Counted from the first letter of the stretch, positions 9,478 through 18,901 are shown. The stretch is DNA of 64,000 nucleotides from Bombus terrestris (GCF_910591885.1 NC_063275.1:25408501-25472500); one strand, 5' to 3'. Notes: generated by a model not told the origin, from the letters alone. Made by a program: numbers and translations.

Positions 9478-10180
9478 TTCTTATTAGTGTTGCGACAAAT
9501 TAATTACGGGTTGTATTAGAGTTGCGAAATAATATCACGGCTTTTCATTAGTGTGACGAGAGAATGATTACGGTTTGAATTAGAGTTGCGATAAAATGAT
9601 AATCGCGTTTGCTTTAGAGTTGCGAATTACGATATCGCGATTGTCTTTTGCAATTTTTAGAATTTTTTCTGTTTAAGTAGCAATACTAGGATATTTAAAG
9701 TAGCTTTTTCAAATAGTAAATAGCAATTTTCATTAAATTCACTTTAAGAATTAGCGTTGCGACATTGTTCCATCGCGAGTTCTACTTATTTTTCCTGTTA
9801 GCGTTGCGATAATGAATGATCGCGTTTTGTTAAGTAGAGTTGCGTTCACAAACTGCCCAAACCCTCCGACTGCATTTGTCGGACACTGCTCCTGGATCAC
9901 ACGTACAGCCTAAAGAGCTGTACAAGTGTGATCGTTCATCGGCAACCTCCTAAATGGTTGCACTGCAATCTCTCGCTATTAGTGTTGCGTATTGCTTAAA
10001 TACGAGTGCGTAGATTTATAGTTATTAGCGTTGCGTATCAGATATCGGGAATTTTCAGATTTTTCTCTTTTTTTTAATGGTAGATTAATTGATATTGCAG
10101 ATGTAACGAAGCACTCGTCGCGTTTGATTTTGAGAATTTTCTGCTTCATAAATATTAGTAGTAAATTAGTGTTGCGAAAC
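9478..10180. repeat. Series of TTAGNGTTGCG motifs, copy 1
   Basis: The 11-mer TTAGTGTTGCG/TTAGAGTTGCG/TTAGCGTTGCG, or a one-base variant, occurs about ten times in 700 bp (near 9484, 9518, 9580, 9612, 9752, 9799, 9834, 9979, 10023, 10166), all in the same orientation. Intervening sequences are unrelated and spacing is irregular, so this is not a simple tandem repeat. Copy 2 retains nearly all of them (about 21940-22645). Meaning unknown. Confidence 0.8.
9867..9956 (+). other. Cluster of three hairpins, copy 1
   Basis: Three consecutive inverted repeats: TCCGAC/GTCGGA; GATCACAC+GTACAGC with GCTGTAC+GTGTGATC (15 pairs, 2-nt bulge, 7-nt loop); and GCAACC/GGTTGC. GTCGGA and GGTTGC are each followed by CACTG or its near equivalent. 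Copy 2 (about 22329-22432) keeps stems 1 and 3; stem 2 is slightly weakened by two changes. The layout suggests a folded RNA domain, but no known family was recognised. Confidence 0.5.
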
Positions 10181-10394
10181 AAGAATATTCAGTTCCACTC
10201 TCGGCGTGTTGATCGGGTTTATATAGAGTGGAAGACGATTGAATTTTAGTAGCCCTTCTGGCTACTGCTTTGTTTCTTTTTCAGCGCCCCTTATTACTAC
10301 GTTTATTACTGAAAATACTGCTATAAGACATATTCCTTTGTCAGCGTTAACGTTACCATGACTGCTGAAATACGGAACTTTATTACGAATGTAT

Positions 10395-10447
10395 AATATA
10401 TATGTCGGGTTGGCGTTAAGATTTGAGTTAGGGTTGAGGGCGTGAAA
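10395..10447. repeat. Short dispersed repeat, copy 2
   Basis: Near copy of 5137-5190. It begins inside the TATA-rich end of the duplicated block and marks where copies 1 and 2 of that block stop matching. Confidence 0.85.
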
Positions 10448-10785
10448 CGAATCCCTATTGGCGCTAGACGTGATCATTATGCAATAGAGGAGATATTTAC
10501 TAGTGCAAATATGACTATGATGGAATTGGACAAGTAATCGCGATAATTAGATACTCGAGAAGCTAATGACAATGATCCTAGGCTCACTAACGAATCCGCG
10601 GTCAAGGGGATGACGAACTTTTCTTCAGCGTCTAAGTTGTACTCAATGTTAATGCACGAGGCAATCACTACGTATCTGAGAGTTACTTGAATCGTCTTTG
10701 AGATCGTGCCGGAGAGTGGTTCTCCATCGCGGTAACGCTGTCGAGGAAAACTATGATGGGTATGCCTAAGGGCACGAAATCATCG
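10448..10785. other. Unassigned segment downstream of gypsy pol
   Basis: About 340 bp between the dispersed repeat and the gypsy pol. It contains an imperfect palindrome (CACGAAATCATCGGATTCGTG near 10774-10794) and short open stretches on both strands. It may be a remnant of the gypsy 3' region or of another element. No LTR could be proven. Confidence 0.4.
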
Positions 10786-13700
10786 GATTCGTGGAGAATT
10801 TTTTTCTTTGATCTCTTTGGTATCTTTGTTTACTCTTCATTAGAGTTTCCCTGGCTTTAAGTAGCTTGGCATCCCATTCTCGTTTCCTGAAGCTGATCTC
10901 ATCAGCGTATGTTCTTTGCGGATTTTGGGATATGGTAGATGGGAGATTGGCCTTGTGTCCAAATGTTAGTTCGAAAGGGGTATATCCAGTGGCATCATGA
11001 ACCATAGTGTTGTATGCTAGACACACAAAATTTAGGTTTTGATCCCATTCTGTTTCATTATCGTTTTGTATAGCTTTTAACATGTCGGATATTACAGTAT
11101 GTGTTCGTTCTAGGCTTCCGTTGGATTGTGGATGAAATGAGGTGGTTTTTATGTGTTTGATCCTAAATGCTTCTTCGTATCGTTGCATTAGCTCGCTAAT
11201 GAAACTTTGTCCTCTGTCAGTTAATATACGTTTCGGTGCGGAGAATATATAAATGTAATGATTCAGTAAAGCATTCCAGATTGATTGGGTCTGTTGTGTT
11301 TTTAGGGGCACAAGTATTAAATATTTGGTTAGTTCATCGTGTATAGAGAGAATGTATTGGTTTCCTATCTTGGTCTTTTTCAACGGGCCTATCACATCCA
11401 TAGCGATTTTGTCGTTAGATTCTAACGGGGTGTCGGTTATCTGTGGTTCCTCCTTTCCTCTTATCCGAGTAGTCTTTGATGTTTGACATGTCGCGCAAGT
11501 TCCTATTCTGCCTTTTATTCTGTCTATTAGATGTGGGATATCATATTTGCCTCGGATTCTGTCGTACGTCTTTTGTATTCCGGGATGTCCTACCAAGTCA
11601 TGATTTTCTTTTAGTACTTGTTCTATTTCCTCTTCGCTTAAACTCTGTATTGGTTCGTAAGCAAATTCTATGTCGTCGCGTTGGTCATTGAAAAATAAAA
11701 GAAATCTTTTTATGTGTGCTTTGTCTTGTGCGTTTAAGTTATTGTCTCCTATTCCTATCTTTCTATTTGTTTTAAGTATGTCTGATATTTTCTGTAACCA
11801 TACGGTTTCGTCATATGGGCCCAGATATGGTTTTGTTAATTGGAAAAAGTTGTCTTTGTTAGATGTTAGTTTCAATAATTTTGGTATTTCTTCTGATTTT
11901 TCCCAGTCTCTGAATTGTCTTAATAAAACGTCAGTTTGTGTTATCGCGTGTACTCTGGATAGGGTGTCAGCGGCTACGTTTTCCTTTCCTTTTACGTACT
12001 CTATATCGTATTCGTATTCCTCTAATCTCAATCTCCATCGAATCAATCGACTAAAGGGGTCCTTGCAGTTGTGCAGCCATTTAAGGGCTTGGTGGTCTGT
12101 TTGAATTTTGAATTTGCGGCCTAATAAATATTGCCTAAATCTTCTAACTGCCCAAACGATGGCCAATAATTCTTTTTCCGTCGTAGTATAATTTCGTTCA
12201 GGGGGGTTTAATGTCCTTGAAATGAAGCAACAAGGGTGTCCGTCTTGTGAAAGGATGGCTCCTAGACCTTCATTACTGGCGTCCGTTGTTAACGTAAATG
12301 TTTTCGTATAGTCGGGGTATTTTAGTACTGGTGCTTGGCATAGTCTTTCTTTTAATGTATCGAAGCTAAGTTGTGTTTTGTCAGTCCAGTGGAATTGTAT
12401 GTCTTTCTTAGTTAGTTCCGTTAACGGTTTGGCAATTTTCGAGAAATTCCTAATAAATTTTCTATAGTATCCGGCTAACCCAAGGAACGATTTTACATCC
12501 GTAGGATTTTTGGGTAGTTTGAAGTTCTTTACTGCTTCTATCTTTTCAGGGTTAGGTTTTACTCCGTTTGCTGTCACTAAGTGTCCTAAATATTCCAATT
12601 CGGGTTTTAGGAATTCACATTTATCCGGTTGTACTTTTAGACCTACTTCCCTGAGTCTTTGGAGTATAATGGCTAGGTTTTTATTATGTTCCTCTATCGA
12701 TTGCCCGAATATAATGATATCATCGAGATAGACGAAACAATGATTATTAATTAAACCTCTTAACGCGGTGTCCATCATTCTTTGAAAGGTAGCGGGTGCG
12801 TTCTTGAGCCCGAATGGCATTCTGGTATAGTGAAAGTGCCCTTGTGGTGTGCTAAATGCGGTGTACTTCCTCGAATTCTCATCCATGGGTATTTGGTGGA
12901 ATCCCGAGGATAAGTCTAAAGCGGAGAAATATTTTGCGTTCCCTAGTTGCGATAGTATATCGTCAATGTCGGGTAATGGATATGCGTCTTGGTCCGTTAA
13001 TTCGTTTAACTTCCGAAAGTCAATCACTATTCGCCACTTTTGTTTCCCCGACGCGTCGATTTTCTTTGGGACGACCCAGACGGGAGAGTTATAGGGAGAG
13101 TCGGAGGGTTCTATAATCTTTTTGTCTAACATTTCCGTCATTTGTTTGTTTATTTCGATTTTATGGTGTTCGGGAGGACGGTAGGATTTTACGTTGATGA
13201 TTTTATCTTCTTTCAATGTAATGGAATGTTTAGCAAGAGATGTACACGGTAATGTTTCGCTGTCTAAATTAAATACATCCATGTAATAGAGAAGAATCTT
13301 TTCTATAGGTTCTCTGAAAGGTTTTTCTATGTGCGATAGTCGAATCGAAGATTTGAATTTTTGGATTTGATCTATGGTATTTGTATTTTCGATAATGTTA
13401 GAAACTTGAATTGAGGACTTACCACCATTGATAAAGCACACTGGCGTTGGCTTCCCTTCGAGGTATACAATTTTTTGAATGGTTTCTCCTGGTGCAAGGG
13501 TTGCTTCTTGTTGCAGCAGAAGGGTGTTGTTATCTAATTTCAATGTTTCGTTGGAGAGTTCGAATCGATATTGATTCAAACCGGGTAAGCCTAATACGCC
13601 ATCTTCTATAATTGGGAAATCGTCATCTATTAAAGAGAAGTCTATCTTTTTGTCGAACAAATTCAATTTGACTTTGGAGTTAGATTCGTATTCGGAATGT

Positions 13701-13960
13701 CCCATGGAGAATTTCTTTGTGTCTGGTATTGTTGTCTTTCCTGGGTAGCAAGCACCTTTGTTTAAGCAAGTTGATTCCTGCCCCGGAGTCAACGAGAAAT
13801 CGCAATCCTGGTCGTCCTGGTAATTGTAATAGTATTGTGGGTAATCTTCCTGAGGTAGCATTGTTAATTCTGATTGTTCTTGAACGTGGTTTATTCCTGG
13901 AGGGGCTTTTCCTTGAGGCGGTATCCGAAAATTTTGGCATTGATTGGGAAGGTGTCCCAA
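10766..13960 (-). CDS. pol: Ty3/gypsy pol: PR C-half, RT, RNase H, integrase
   Basis: 1,064 open codons. Residues about 95-127 look like the C-terminal half of an aspartic protease (DDFPIIEDGVLGLPG). RT spans about 275-455, with the catalytic Asp in SALDLSSG (349) and the YLDD box (411-414). RNase H spans about 545-670: TTDAS (D560), TEKELLA (E595), TDHQAL (D622), AADTLSR (D665). Integrase has an HHCC finger (H787, H792, C822, C825) and a D855, D915, E951 triad with D-35-E spacing. All these catalytic residues are present. The frame stops soon after integrase, at RDQRKKFSTNPMISCP, and lacks the basic C-terminal extension usual in the family. The first ~80 residues overlap the gag/protease frame and are probably not all genuine protein. 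The frame is open, but the element looks non-autonomous. Confidence 0.93.
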   Translation of the reverse strand: MGHLPNQCQNFRIPPQGKAPPGINHVQEQSELTMLPQEDYPQYYYNYQDDQDCDFSLTPGQESTCLNKGACYPGKTTIPDTKKFSMGHSEYESNSKVKLNLFDKKIDFSLIDDDFPIIEDGVLGLPGLNQYRFELSNETLKLDNNTLLLQQEATLAPGETIQKIVYLEGKPTPVCFINGGKSSIQVSNIIENTNTIDQIQKFKSSIRLSHIEKPFREPIEKILLYYMDVFNLDSETLPCTSLAKHSITLKEDKIINVKSYRPPEHHKIEINKQMTEMLDKKIIEPSDSPYNSPVWVVPKKIDASGKQKWRIVIDFRKLNELTDQDAYPLPDIDDILSQLGNAKYFSALDLSSGFHQIPMDENSRKYTAFSTPQGHFHYTRMPFGLKNAPATFQRMMDTALRGLINNHCFVYLDDIIIFGQSIEEHNKNLAIILQRLREVGLKVQPDKCEFLKPELEYLGHLVTANGVKPNPEKIEAVKNFKLPKNPTDVKSFLGLAGYYRKFIRNFSKIAKPLTELTKKDIQFHWTDKTQLSFDTLKERLCQAPVLKYPDYTKTFTLTTDASNEGLGAILSQDGHPCCFISRTLNPPERNYTTTEKELLAIVWAVRRFRQYLLGRKFKIQTDHQALKWLHNCKDPFSRLIRWRLRLEEYEYDIEYVKGKENVAADTLSRVHAITQTDVLLRQFRDWEKSEEIPKLLKLTSNKDNFFQLTKPYLGPYDETVWLQKISDILKTNRKIGIGDNNLNAQDKAHIKRFLLFFNDQRDDIEFAYEPIQSLSEEEIEQVLKENHDLVGHPGIQKTYDRIRGKYDIPHLIDRIKGRIGTCATCQTSKTTRIRGKEEPQITDTPLESNDKIAMDVIGPLKKTKIGNQYILSIHDELTKYLILVPLKTQQTQSIWNALLNHYIYIFSAPKRILTDRGQSFISELMQRYEEAFRIKHIKTTSFHPQSNGSLERTHTVISDMLKAIQNDNETEWDQNLNFVCLAYNTMVHDATGYTPFELTFGHKANLPSTISQNPQRTYADEISFRKREWDAKLLKARETLMKSKQRYQRDQRKKFSTNPMISCP

Positions 13961-15125
13961 TCGATTGCATTTGGGACATTTCGCTTAATGGTCTGTTCCC
14001 AAACTTCGTAAAATTGTTCGTTCTTGGTAGAATAATTTGTGTGAGTGGAGTTTTATTATTTGTGTTACTTGTAATAGCGAGGCGATTGTCTACTGGATGA
14101 AAAGCCTGGTTACGATAAAATGGCGGGACGGTTGTCTGTCGCGTCATTTGTCTGCGAGAGCTGTGCTTGCGAAAGTATCTTTCCATATTCATTGCTTTCC
14201 TTTCTGCTTCGATGAGATTTGGGGGGAGATTAACCATTAGCGTCTGCCCTATTTCTGGACGAAGGCCTCTTACATAGTCGGTCACAGAGTCCATGTATAG
14301 TTGCTCGTTCATCACCCGTCGAGTTAGTTCGTCTCTATACTCGTTGGTAATGCTGTGTTGGAGTTTGTTAAAAACACTTCGAAATCTGATGTTATAGTTT
14401 TGCACGCTTTCGGTTAATCCTTGCCTCATTCCTCTTAATTCGTCCTGTTGTTCTCTCACTGATACTTGCGCAGCTACATTACGTCTCAATGCTTCGTACA
14501 GAGATTCGAATTCGGTAATACGAATATTGCGGATTGCCATTGCGGCTTTTCCTACAATCTTCTCTATTTTAATCATTTTTAGTAATAGTGTTGGTTCGCT
14601 ACACATTATTCTTACTTCTTGTATTTCATGAATAAAATCCTCCACGTCTATATCATCCTCTCCGTTTAATATCGGAATGCATTTTAATGCACTCTCAGCT
14701 TTTAGCTCTGGTTGCGTATATCGTTCAGGAAAAGTCCTTTCCCAGGATGGTTAAGGTGGTGTTTGAAGTAATGGGCGAGGTTCTCGAAGGACCGATTGAT
14801 CTTTAGCGGTGTGGGTTACTTCGTCTACGGTTATTAGGGAACTGGCCTCCGATACATTTCCCGTTTTTGTTTTTGCTACAACTTCATCCATACGCAGTGT
14901 AAGCATACTCATTTGTTTCTGCATTGCATCAAGCAAAGCTTTAACTGTTGGGTCTATTCCGCTGTTAGTTAAAGCGGCGCTAACAGTTTCGGTTTTGTCT
15001 TCTCGTGGCGTTGCCATTGTTATACTAATTGTGCTGTCTGTTCTCGATCTGTATTTGACAAAAGAATCCAGGGCTTGCTCACCATGATCGTTTAACCCGT
15101 AGGAAAGGTTCCGTTGAAATGTCAA
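13680..15125 (-). pseudogene. gag: Ty3/gypsy gag-protease, copy A, with premature stop
   Basis: Two open pieces, 15125-14751 and 14645-13680, lie in one frame and correspond to the uninterrupted 481-codon frame of copy B. A CAA-to-TAA change at 14751-14753 stops the first piece after LLQTPP. The likely Gag start is the internal MATPRED Met (about 15017). The capsid-like part includes EALRRNVAAQ and YVRGLRPEIG. The protease N-half, with FLVDSGAGINLL, lies near the C-terminus. A CCHC knuckle (CPKCNRLGHLPNQC, about 13942-13983) lies in the other frame, shared with pol, so frames switch more than once. Gag is inactive. Confidence 0.9.
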
Positions 15126-15730
15126 AACATTTCATAGCATATTAAATATGTATGCTAGATGCCCAAATGATTTTTCTTCCATCGTCTGATTGTTCAGGCT
15201 TCTTCCCGTTTTCCCATTTTTAAAAGAAAAATATTGCGGTCACGTTGGAGTATATAACTTTTCGATATCTTCATAAGCTTAGTACAACGAGTCGTATGTC
15301 TCTTTTGCAAAACTCTAAATTGTATATACAGTGTCAGTACTTTCATTTCCTTTCTGTGGTTCCAAGTTAGACATATGTATCATTGATACCGAATGTTGCC
15401 AGTACGGTTGCGAATTATTGTACAATGTTTGTACCGATCGATGTAATTGTTTTCGCAGATTAATCAGTTGATTAATTTTCAGAAAACGACTACATTGATA
15501 AGTACAAACATTGCACAATAATTCGATACCAAGCTCAGAATCACGCTAATACAGTCCATTTTGGATTACGAAAAGCCACGAAGAGAATTTTGGATAATCT
15601 AAACTGGACTGCAACGTGGGATGCCGTTGGACACCGTGGGACGCCGCTGGAGACCGTAGAACACCGTTGGTCCAGTGTAGATCACCAAAAAACGCGAAAA
15701 GAATTTTGGATGATCTACACTGGACTGCAC
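15126..15730. repeat. Repeat-module flank, copy A
   Basis: About 600 bp that precede the 10-bp array here, again at 23650-24399 (more diverged) and 27827-28431 (nearly identical). It runs from ACATTTCATAGCATATT through a foldback palindrome to GAATTTTGGATGATCTACAC and TGGACTGCAC at the array start. Its last third is related to the end of the 1,277-bp satellite unit (ATTTTGGATGATCTGGACTG). No gene found. Confidence 0.9.
15411..15525. repeat. Long foldback palindrome
   Basis: Left arm 15411-15465 and right arm 15470-15525 are imperfect reverse complements around a 4-bp centre, AGTT. Outer pairing is CGAATTATTG with CAATAATTCG, and inner pairing is GATTAATC with GATTAATT. Arms of about 55 bp and roughly 80% pairing make it MITE- or cruciform-like. 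The same palindrome is at about 23927-24042 and 28112-28226. A shorter relative occurs in each satellite unit, where the left arm is split by an insertion of about 240 bp. Confidence 0.9.
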
Positions 15731-16130
15731 CGTTGGACATCGTTGGACACCGTTGGACATCGTTGGACACCGTTGGACATCGTTGGACACCGTTGGACAT
15801 CGTTGGACACCGTTGGACATCGTTGGACACCGTTGGACATCGTTGGACATCGTTGGACACCGTTGGACACCGTTGGACACCGTTGGACACCGTTGGACAC
15901 CGTTGGACACCGTTGGACATCGTTGGACATCGTTGGACATCGTTGGACACCGTTGGACACCGTTGGACATCGTTGGACATCGTTGGACATCGTTGGACAT
16001 CGTTGGACATCGTTGGACACCGTAGGACACCGTTGGACATCGTTGGACATCGTTGGACATCGTTGGACACCGTTGGACACCGTTGGACACCGTTGGACAC
16101 CGTTGGACATCGTTGGACACCGGGGGACAC
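15731..16130. repeat. 10-bp minisatellite array A (40 units)
   Basis: Forty head-to-tail copies of CGTTGGACAC/CGTTGGACAT, in exact 10-bp phase, ending with CGTAGGACAC-type and CGGGGGACAC variants. Units differ mainly by the last base (C or T). Because 10 is not a multiple of 3 and the unit lacks stops, all six frames stay open and encode 10-residue repeats (WTPLDTVGHR; VSNGVQRCPT). These frames are periodicity artefacts. Confidence 0.98.
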
Positions 16131-17360
16131 CGTAGAATGCGTGCGTTTTAGCCTTAATTAATCGTAAGATAGATACCTATGTTAAGTGCATTGTGAGCTC
16201 ATTCTGTACAACGATACTTATCCATCTTGGAACGAAAAATTGTACCCGCGATTTGTCGGTTCGCGATCACTCAGTTCTTTCAAACTGTCGCGTGGCGTAC
16301 TCGCTCGCGCGTATCCCGGGTACGTGCGGGTCAACGTGCACTGGAAAACTCTTTGGATTCGTAAGGCGGCCCAAGCACACCTCAGTCTTGGTGACTGCTC
16401 GACGACTGCTCGACGTTCGCACCGAATCGCGGGAGTTGTCGTCGCGCCGCTGATGCTTGCGAATCTGTTGGGGATTCAGTCGTGGATCTGCACTCCTGTC
16501 CGATTGGTACTTCGGTACTCGGGCAGGGACCTGTAATTTCACGTCCTCCGTAATTCTGTTCGGGCCCGCGGGGGTGGGCCCCACTGTTCAGTTGAGGCTT
16601 CTGCCTTCGTAATTCTGTTCAGCGGCCCCTCCCCGGGTTCCACATGTTCAGTTGGAGTGTGTTAAGTTGCCGGCCTATGTGCTGGATCCACGGCTGGATC
16701 ACCAGCGGATCACTGGCATCATCGGTCGGCGCCATCGACCGCGACTCGTATAAGTTTCGAACGGCGAAGCAGGAATCGAGTTATGGTCAATACTTGGGCT
16801 TTCCGCTAATCCTTCGGGTTATCCGGTGCACGGGAGTACGTCGCGTAGGTTTGTTAGTTCGTTCGTTAGCTTCATTTCCTTTCATTCGTTCCAAGTTAGA
16901 CAAATGTGTCTTTGATACCGAATGATGCCAGTAGGGATACCAATTATTGTACAATATTTATACTGATCGATGTAATCTTTGTGTGGGAGATAGATGTTGT
17001 GCTATGTATGTTGTTTTAAGTTTGTAAAGATTTGTGTAAGCGCTGCGTTGGAGATATGTGTTTCGCAGGCCACGAAACAACTATTTCTTTACGCAGGCCC
17101 ATGGTCAAGTAGAGTCGGAACTCGACATTCTGCCACTAGGTTGAATGTCGAGATCGATGTGTAATGTTAAATAACCCATGGGCGGGTCTCTTGCGTAGTC
17201 ACCTCCGCGTGGTGAGACCTGGTAATTGGCTTCGTTTTCCAAAAAATTAATCAGTTGATTAATCTTTGGAAAACGATACCAAGCTAAGAACTACGCAGCA
17301 GTCCGGTTTGTATCTCCAAATGCCGCGAACAGAATTTTGGATGATACAGACTGGGCTGCA
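16131..17360. repeat. Isolated ~1.23-kb satellite unit
   Basis: One unit of the 1,277-bp satellite family in single copy, between 10-bp arrays A and D. Up to about 16815 it is nearly identical to units of the main array. From about 16818 on it is clearly more diverged, by roughly 10%, with changes such as ATAGATGTTGTGCTATG. It ends in a relative of the palindrome (about 17234-17281) and GAATTTTGGATGATACAGAC. The abrupt change suggests that its first half was replaced by conversion or recent duplication. Confidence 0.9.
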
Positions 17361-17680
17361 CCGTAGGTCACCGTGGGACAACGTTGGACAACGTGGGACA
17401 ACGTTGGACAATGTGGGACAACGTTGGACAACGTTGGACAACGTGGGACAACGTGGGACAACGTGGGACAACGTGGGACAACGTGGGCCAACGTGGGACA
17501 ACGTGGGACAACGTGGGCCAACGTGGGACAACGTGGGACAACGTTGGACAACGTGGGACAACGTTGGACAACGTGGTACAACGTGGGACAACGTGGGACA
17601 ACGTGGGACAACGTGGGAGAACGTGGGACAACGTGGGACAACGTGGGACAACGTGGGATGCCGTTGGACACCGTGGGATA
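17361..17680. repeat. 10-bp minisatellite array D, ACGTGGGACA variant (32 units)
   Basis: Thirty-two 10-bp units in phase, mostly ACGTGGGACA with some ACGTTGGACA and ACGTGGGCCA. It occupies the same place relative to the satellite unit as arrays A-C but uses a distinct variant, so it amplified independently. Open frames on both strands are again artefacts. Confidence 0.97.
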
Positions 17681-18065
17681 TGTCTTGTCTCTCAAATCCA
17701 TTCTGAGCCCATTCTGTATAATGGTACTTATCTGACTTGGAATCTAGTATAAAAATCGATTCTTTTTTTGCATTGAATCTTGTGGTTATTTTGTGCACGG
17801 GAGTGCGTTGCGTAAGTCCATTGATTCTTTGGAAAGATCGCGAACGAACGAGTTTGCGCCGCGATTTTTCTTTCATTGTCTGTTTGTTCGGGCTTCTTCT
17901 TATTTTCCCATTTTCAAGAGAAAATTATTGCGGTCCTGTTAGAGTTTCTAACTTTTCGATATATTCAAAAGTTTTGAGCCGCGAAAATAGAACGTTAAAC
18001 AGTTTAGAACAATGACTCGAATGTCCCTTTTTCAGAACACGAAATTGTGTATGCAGTGTCAATAG
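17681..18065. repeat. Decayed satellite and flank sequences
   Basis: GAGCCCATTCTGTATAATGG (17703 on) resembles the satellite's GAGCTCATTCTGTACAACGA. GTGCACGGGAGTGCGTTGCG resembles a later satellite part. 17872-18060 (TGTTCGGGCTTCTTCTTATT, CTAACTTTTCGATAT) resembles the module flank at 15185-15330. All are diverged, with deletions between them. Confidence 0.7.
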
Positions 18066-18687
18066 GTTCGGTTAAACAAATTATTGTTTTATTTCCGATA
18101 TATGAGATCATTCTCTTATTTCAAACGAATTTTTAATAAGTTATTTTATTGTTTCAAATTGAGTTATATCTCAATAATTCACTTATGTAATTCAATTTTT
18201 TTTTGTTGTATTATGTGTATTTGCTTCAGTTAACGTCATAAACTTGCAACATAGTAACAGTTAGATTCAAATACCTCGAAACAAGTATTCTTTAAACATA
18301 TTTAGTGGCGAACTTTTGAATTCTTGCAAATATTTTCCAATATTTATAACAGGCGACTATAGTGTATTAGTGCAGTGTATATTTCGTATTCTAATAACGA
18401 AAATTCACAGTATATATTCTAATTGCGAACAGTATAATTCTTGAAATCGATTGCATTGCATTCACGGTATTCGTAAGCATTTGTTTGCTATCGAGAAATA
18501 TCTCACAATTTTCAACTTATAGTTTCATACTTGTACCAGTTTCTTAATAATAATTTTTAAGTGTAAAGAAATAGCAGTATTTTCTAAATAAACGTTCAAT
18601 AGGAAAAAGGGGAAAATTGTCGAAACAACGTTTCGCTTCTTTTCCACCCCCCCCCCCCACCTCCGGCTCTAAACTGCTTTATTTTCA
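18066..18687. other. AT-rich spacer with poly-C tract
   Basis: No gene recognised. A run of about 13 C lies at 18647-18659. Confidence 0.6.
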
Positions 18688-18901
18688 GGAAATATTTGTG
18701 ACCGCGCGCAATGCGGTTGTAGAGTCAGTGTTTGCTACGCAATAGTTTCTTTTCAATTTTTTAAAATCACGATATTTTTGATTAAATTCGATCAAATAAT
18801 CACACGCGAAAGTAATAAAATTTTATCAATTAAATTTGTACGCGATATTAGAGTCCTTGTTCGTCGATCATAATTTAAGCGGTCGTGGTAACGTAGTCTT
18901 T

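Larger units (their letters stand above)
7031..10400. repeat. Duplicated block of unknown nature, copy 1
   Basis: About 3.4 kb repeated at 18688-22883. Both copies begin GGAA(A)TATTTGTGACC and end ACTTTATTACGAATGTATAA. Similarity runs throughout, at roughly 95% in the better parts, with small indels. It has no long open frame and no recognisable transposon protein. It holds exon-like pieces with GTAAGT/GTGAGT donors, a TTAGNGTTGCG motif series and a hairpin cluster (listed separately). Copy 1 lacks about 740 bp present in copy 2 (about 18995-19735). It could be a non-autonomous element or a duplicated noncoding transcription unit. Confidence 0.9.
10766..15125 (-). mobile_element. Ty3/gypsy retrotransposon fragment, copy A
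   Basis: Minus-strand internal region of a 17.6/297-type Ty3/gypsy element: gag, protease, RT, RNase H and integrase in the usual order. No LTR was found at either end. Upstream of gag the sequence switches at about 15126 to a repeat flank that also occurs without any gypsy sequence at 23650. Downstream, pol stops shortly after integrase, with no env visible. The part from about 12729 upward is almost identical to copy B (25430-27826), at a constant offset of 12,701 bp. Confidence 0.93.

Noticed and set aside
10448..10785. gypsy env gene or 3' LTR
   Set aside because: There is no open frame of useful length and no membrane or signal segment, and no matching direct repeat was found at the other end of the element.
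11476..14240. Plus-strand open frames across the gypsy fragment
   Set aside because: They are shadows opposite the strongly supported minus-strand pol and gag frames.
15731..16130. CRISPR-like array
   Set aside because: Units are 10 bp with no spacers, and the context is eukaryotic.
15546..16161. Long open frames over the 10-bp arrays (also at 17259-17876, 24107-25020 and 28247-29002)
   Set aside because: All six frames are open because the unit has no stop and its length is not a multiple of 3. The peptides are simple repeats.
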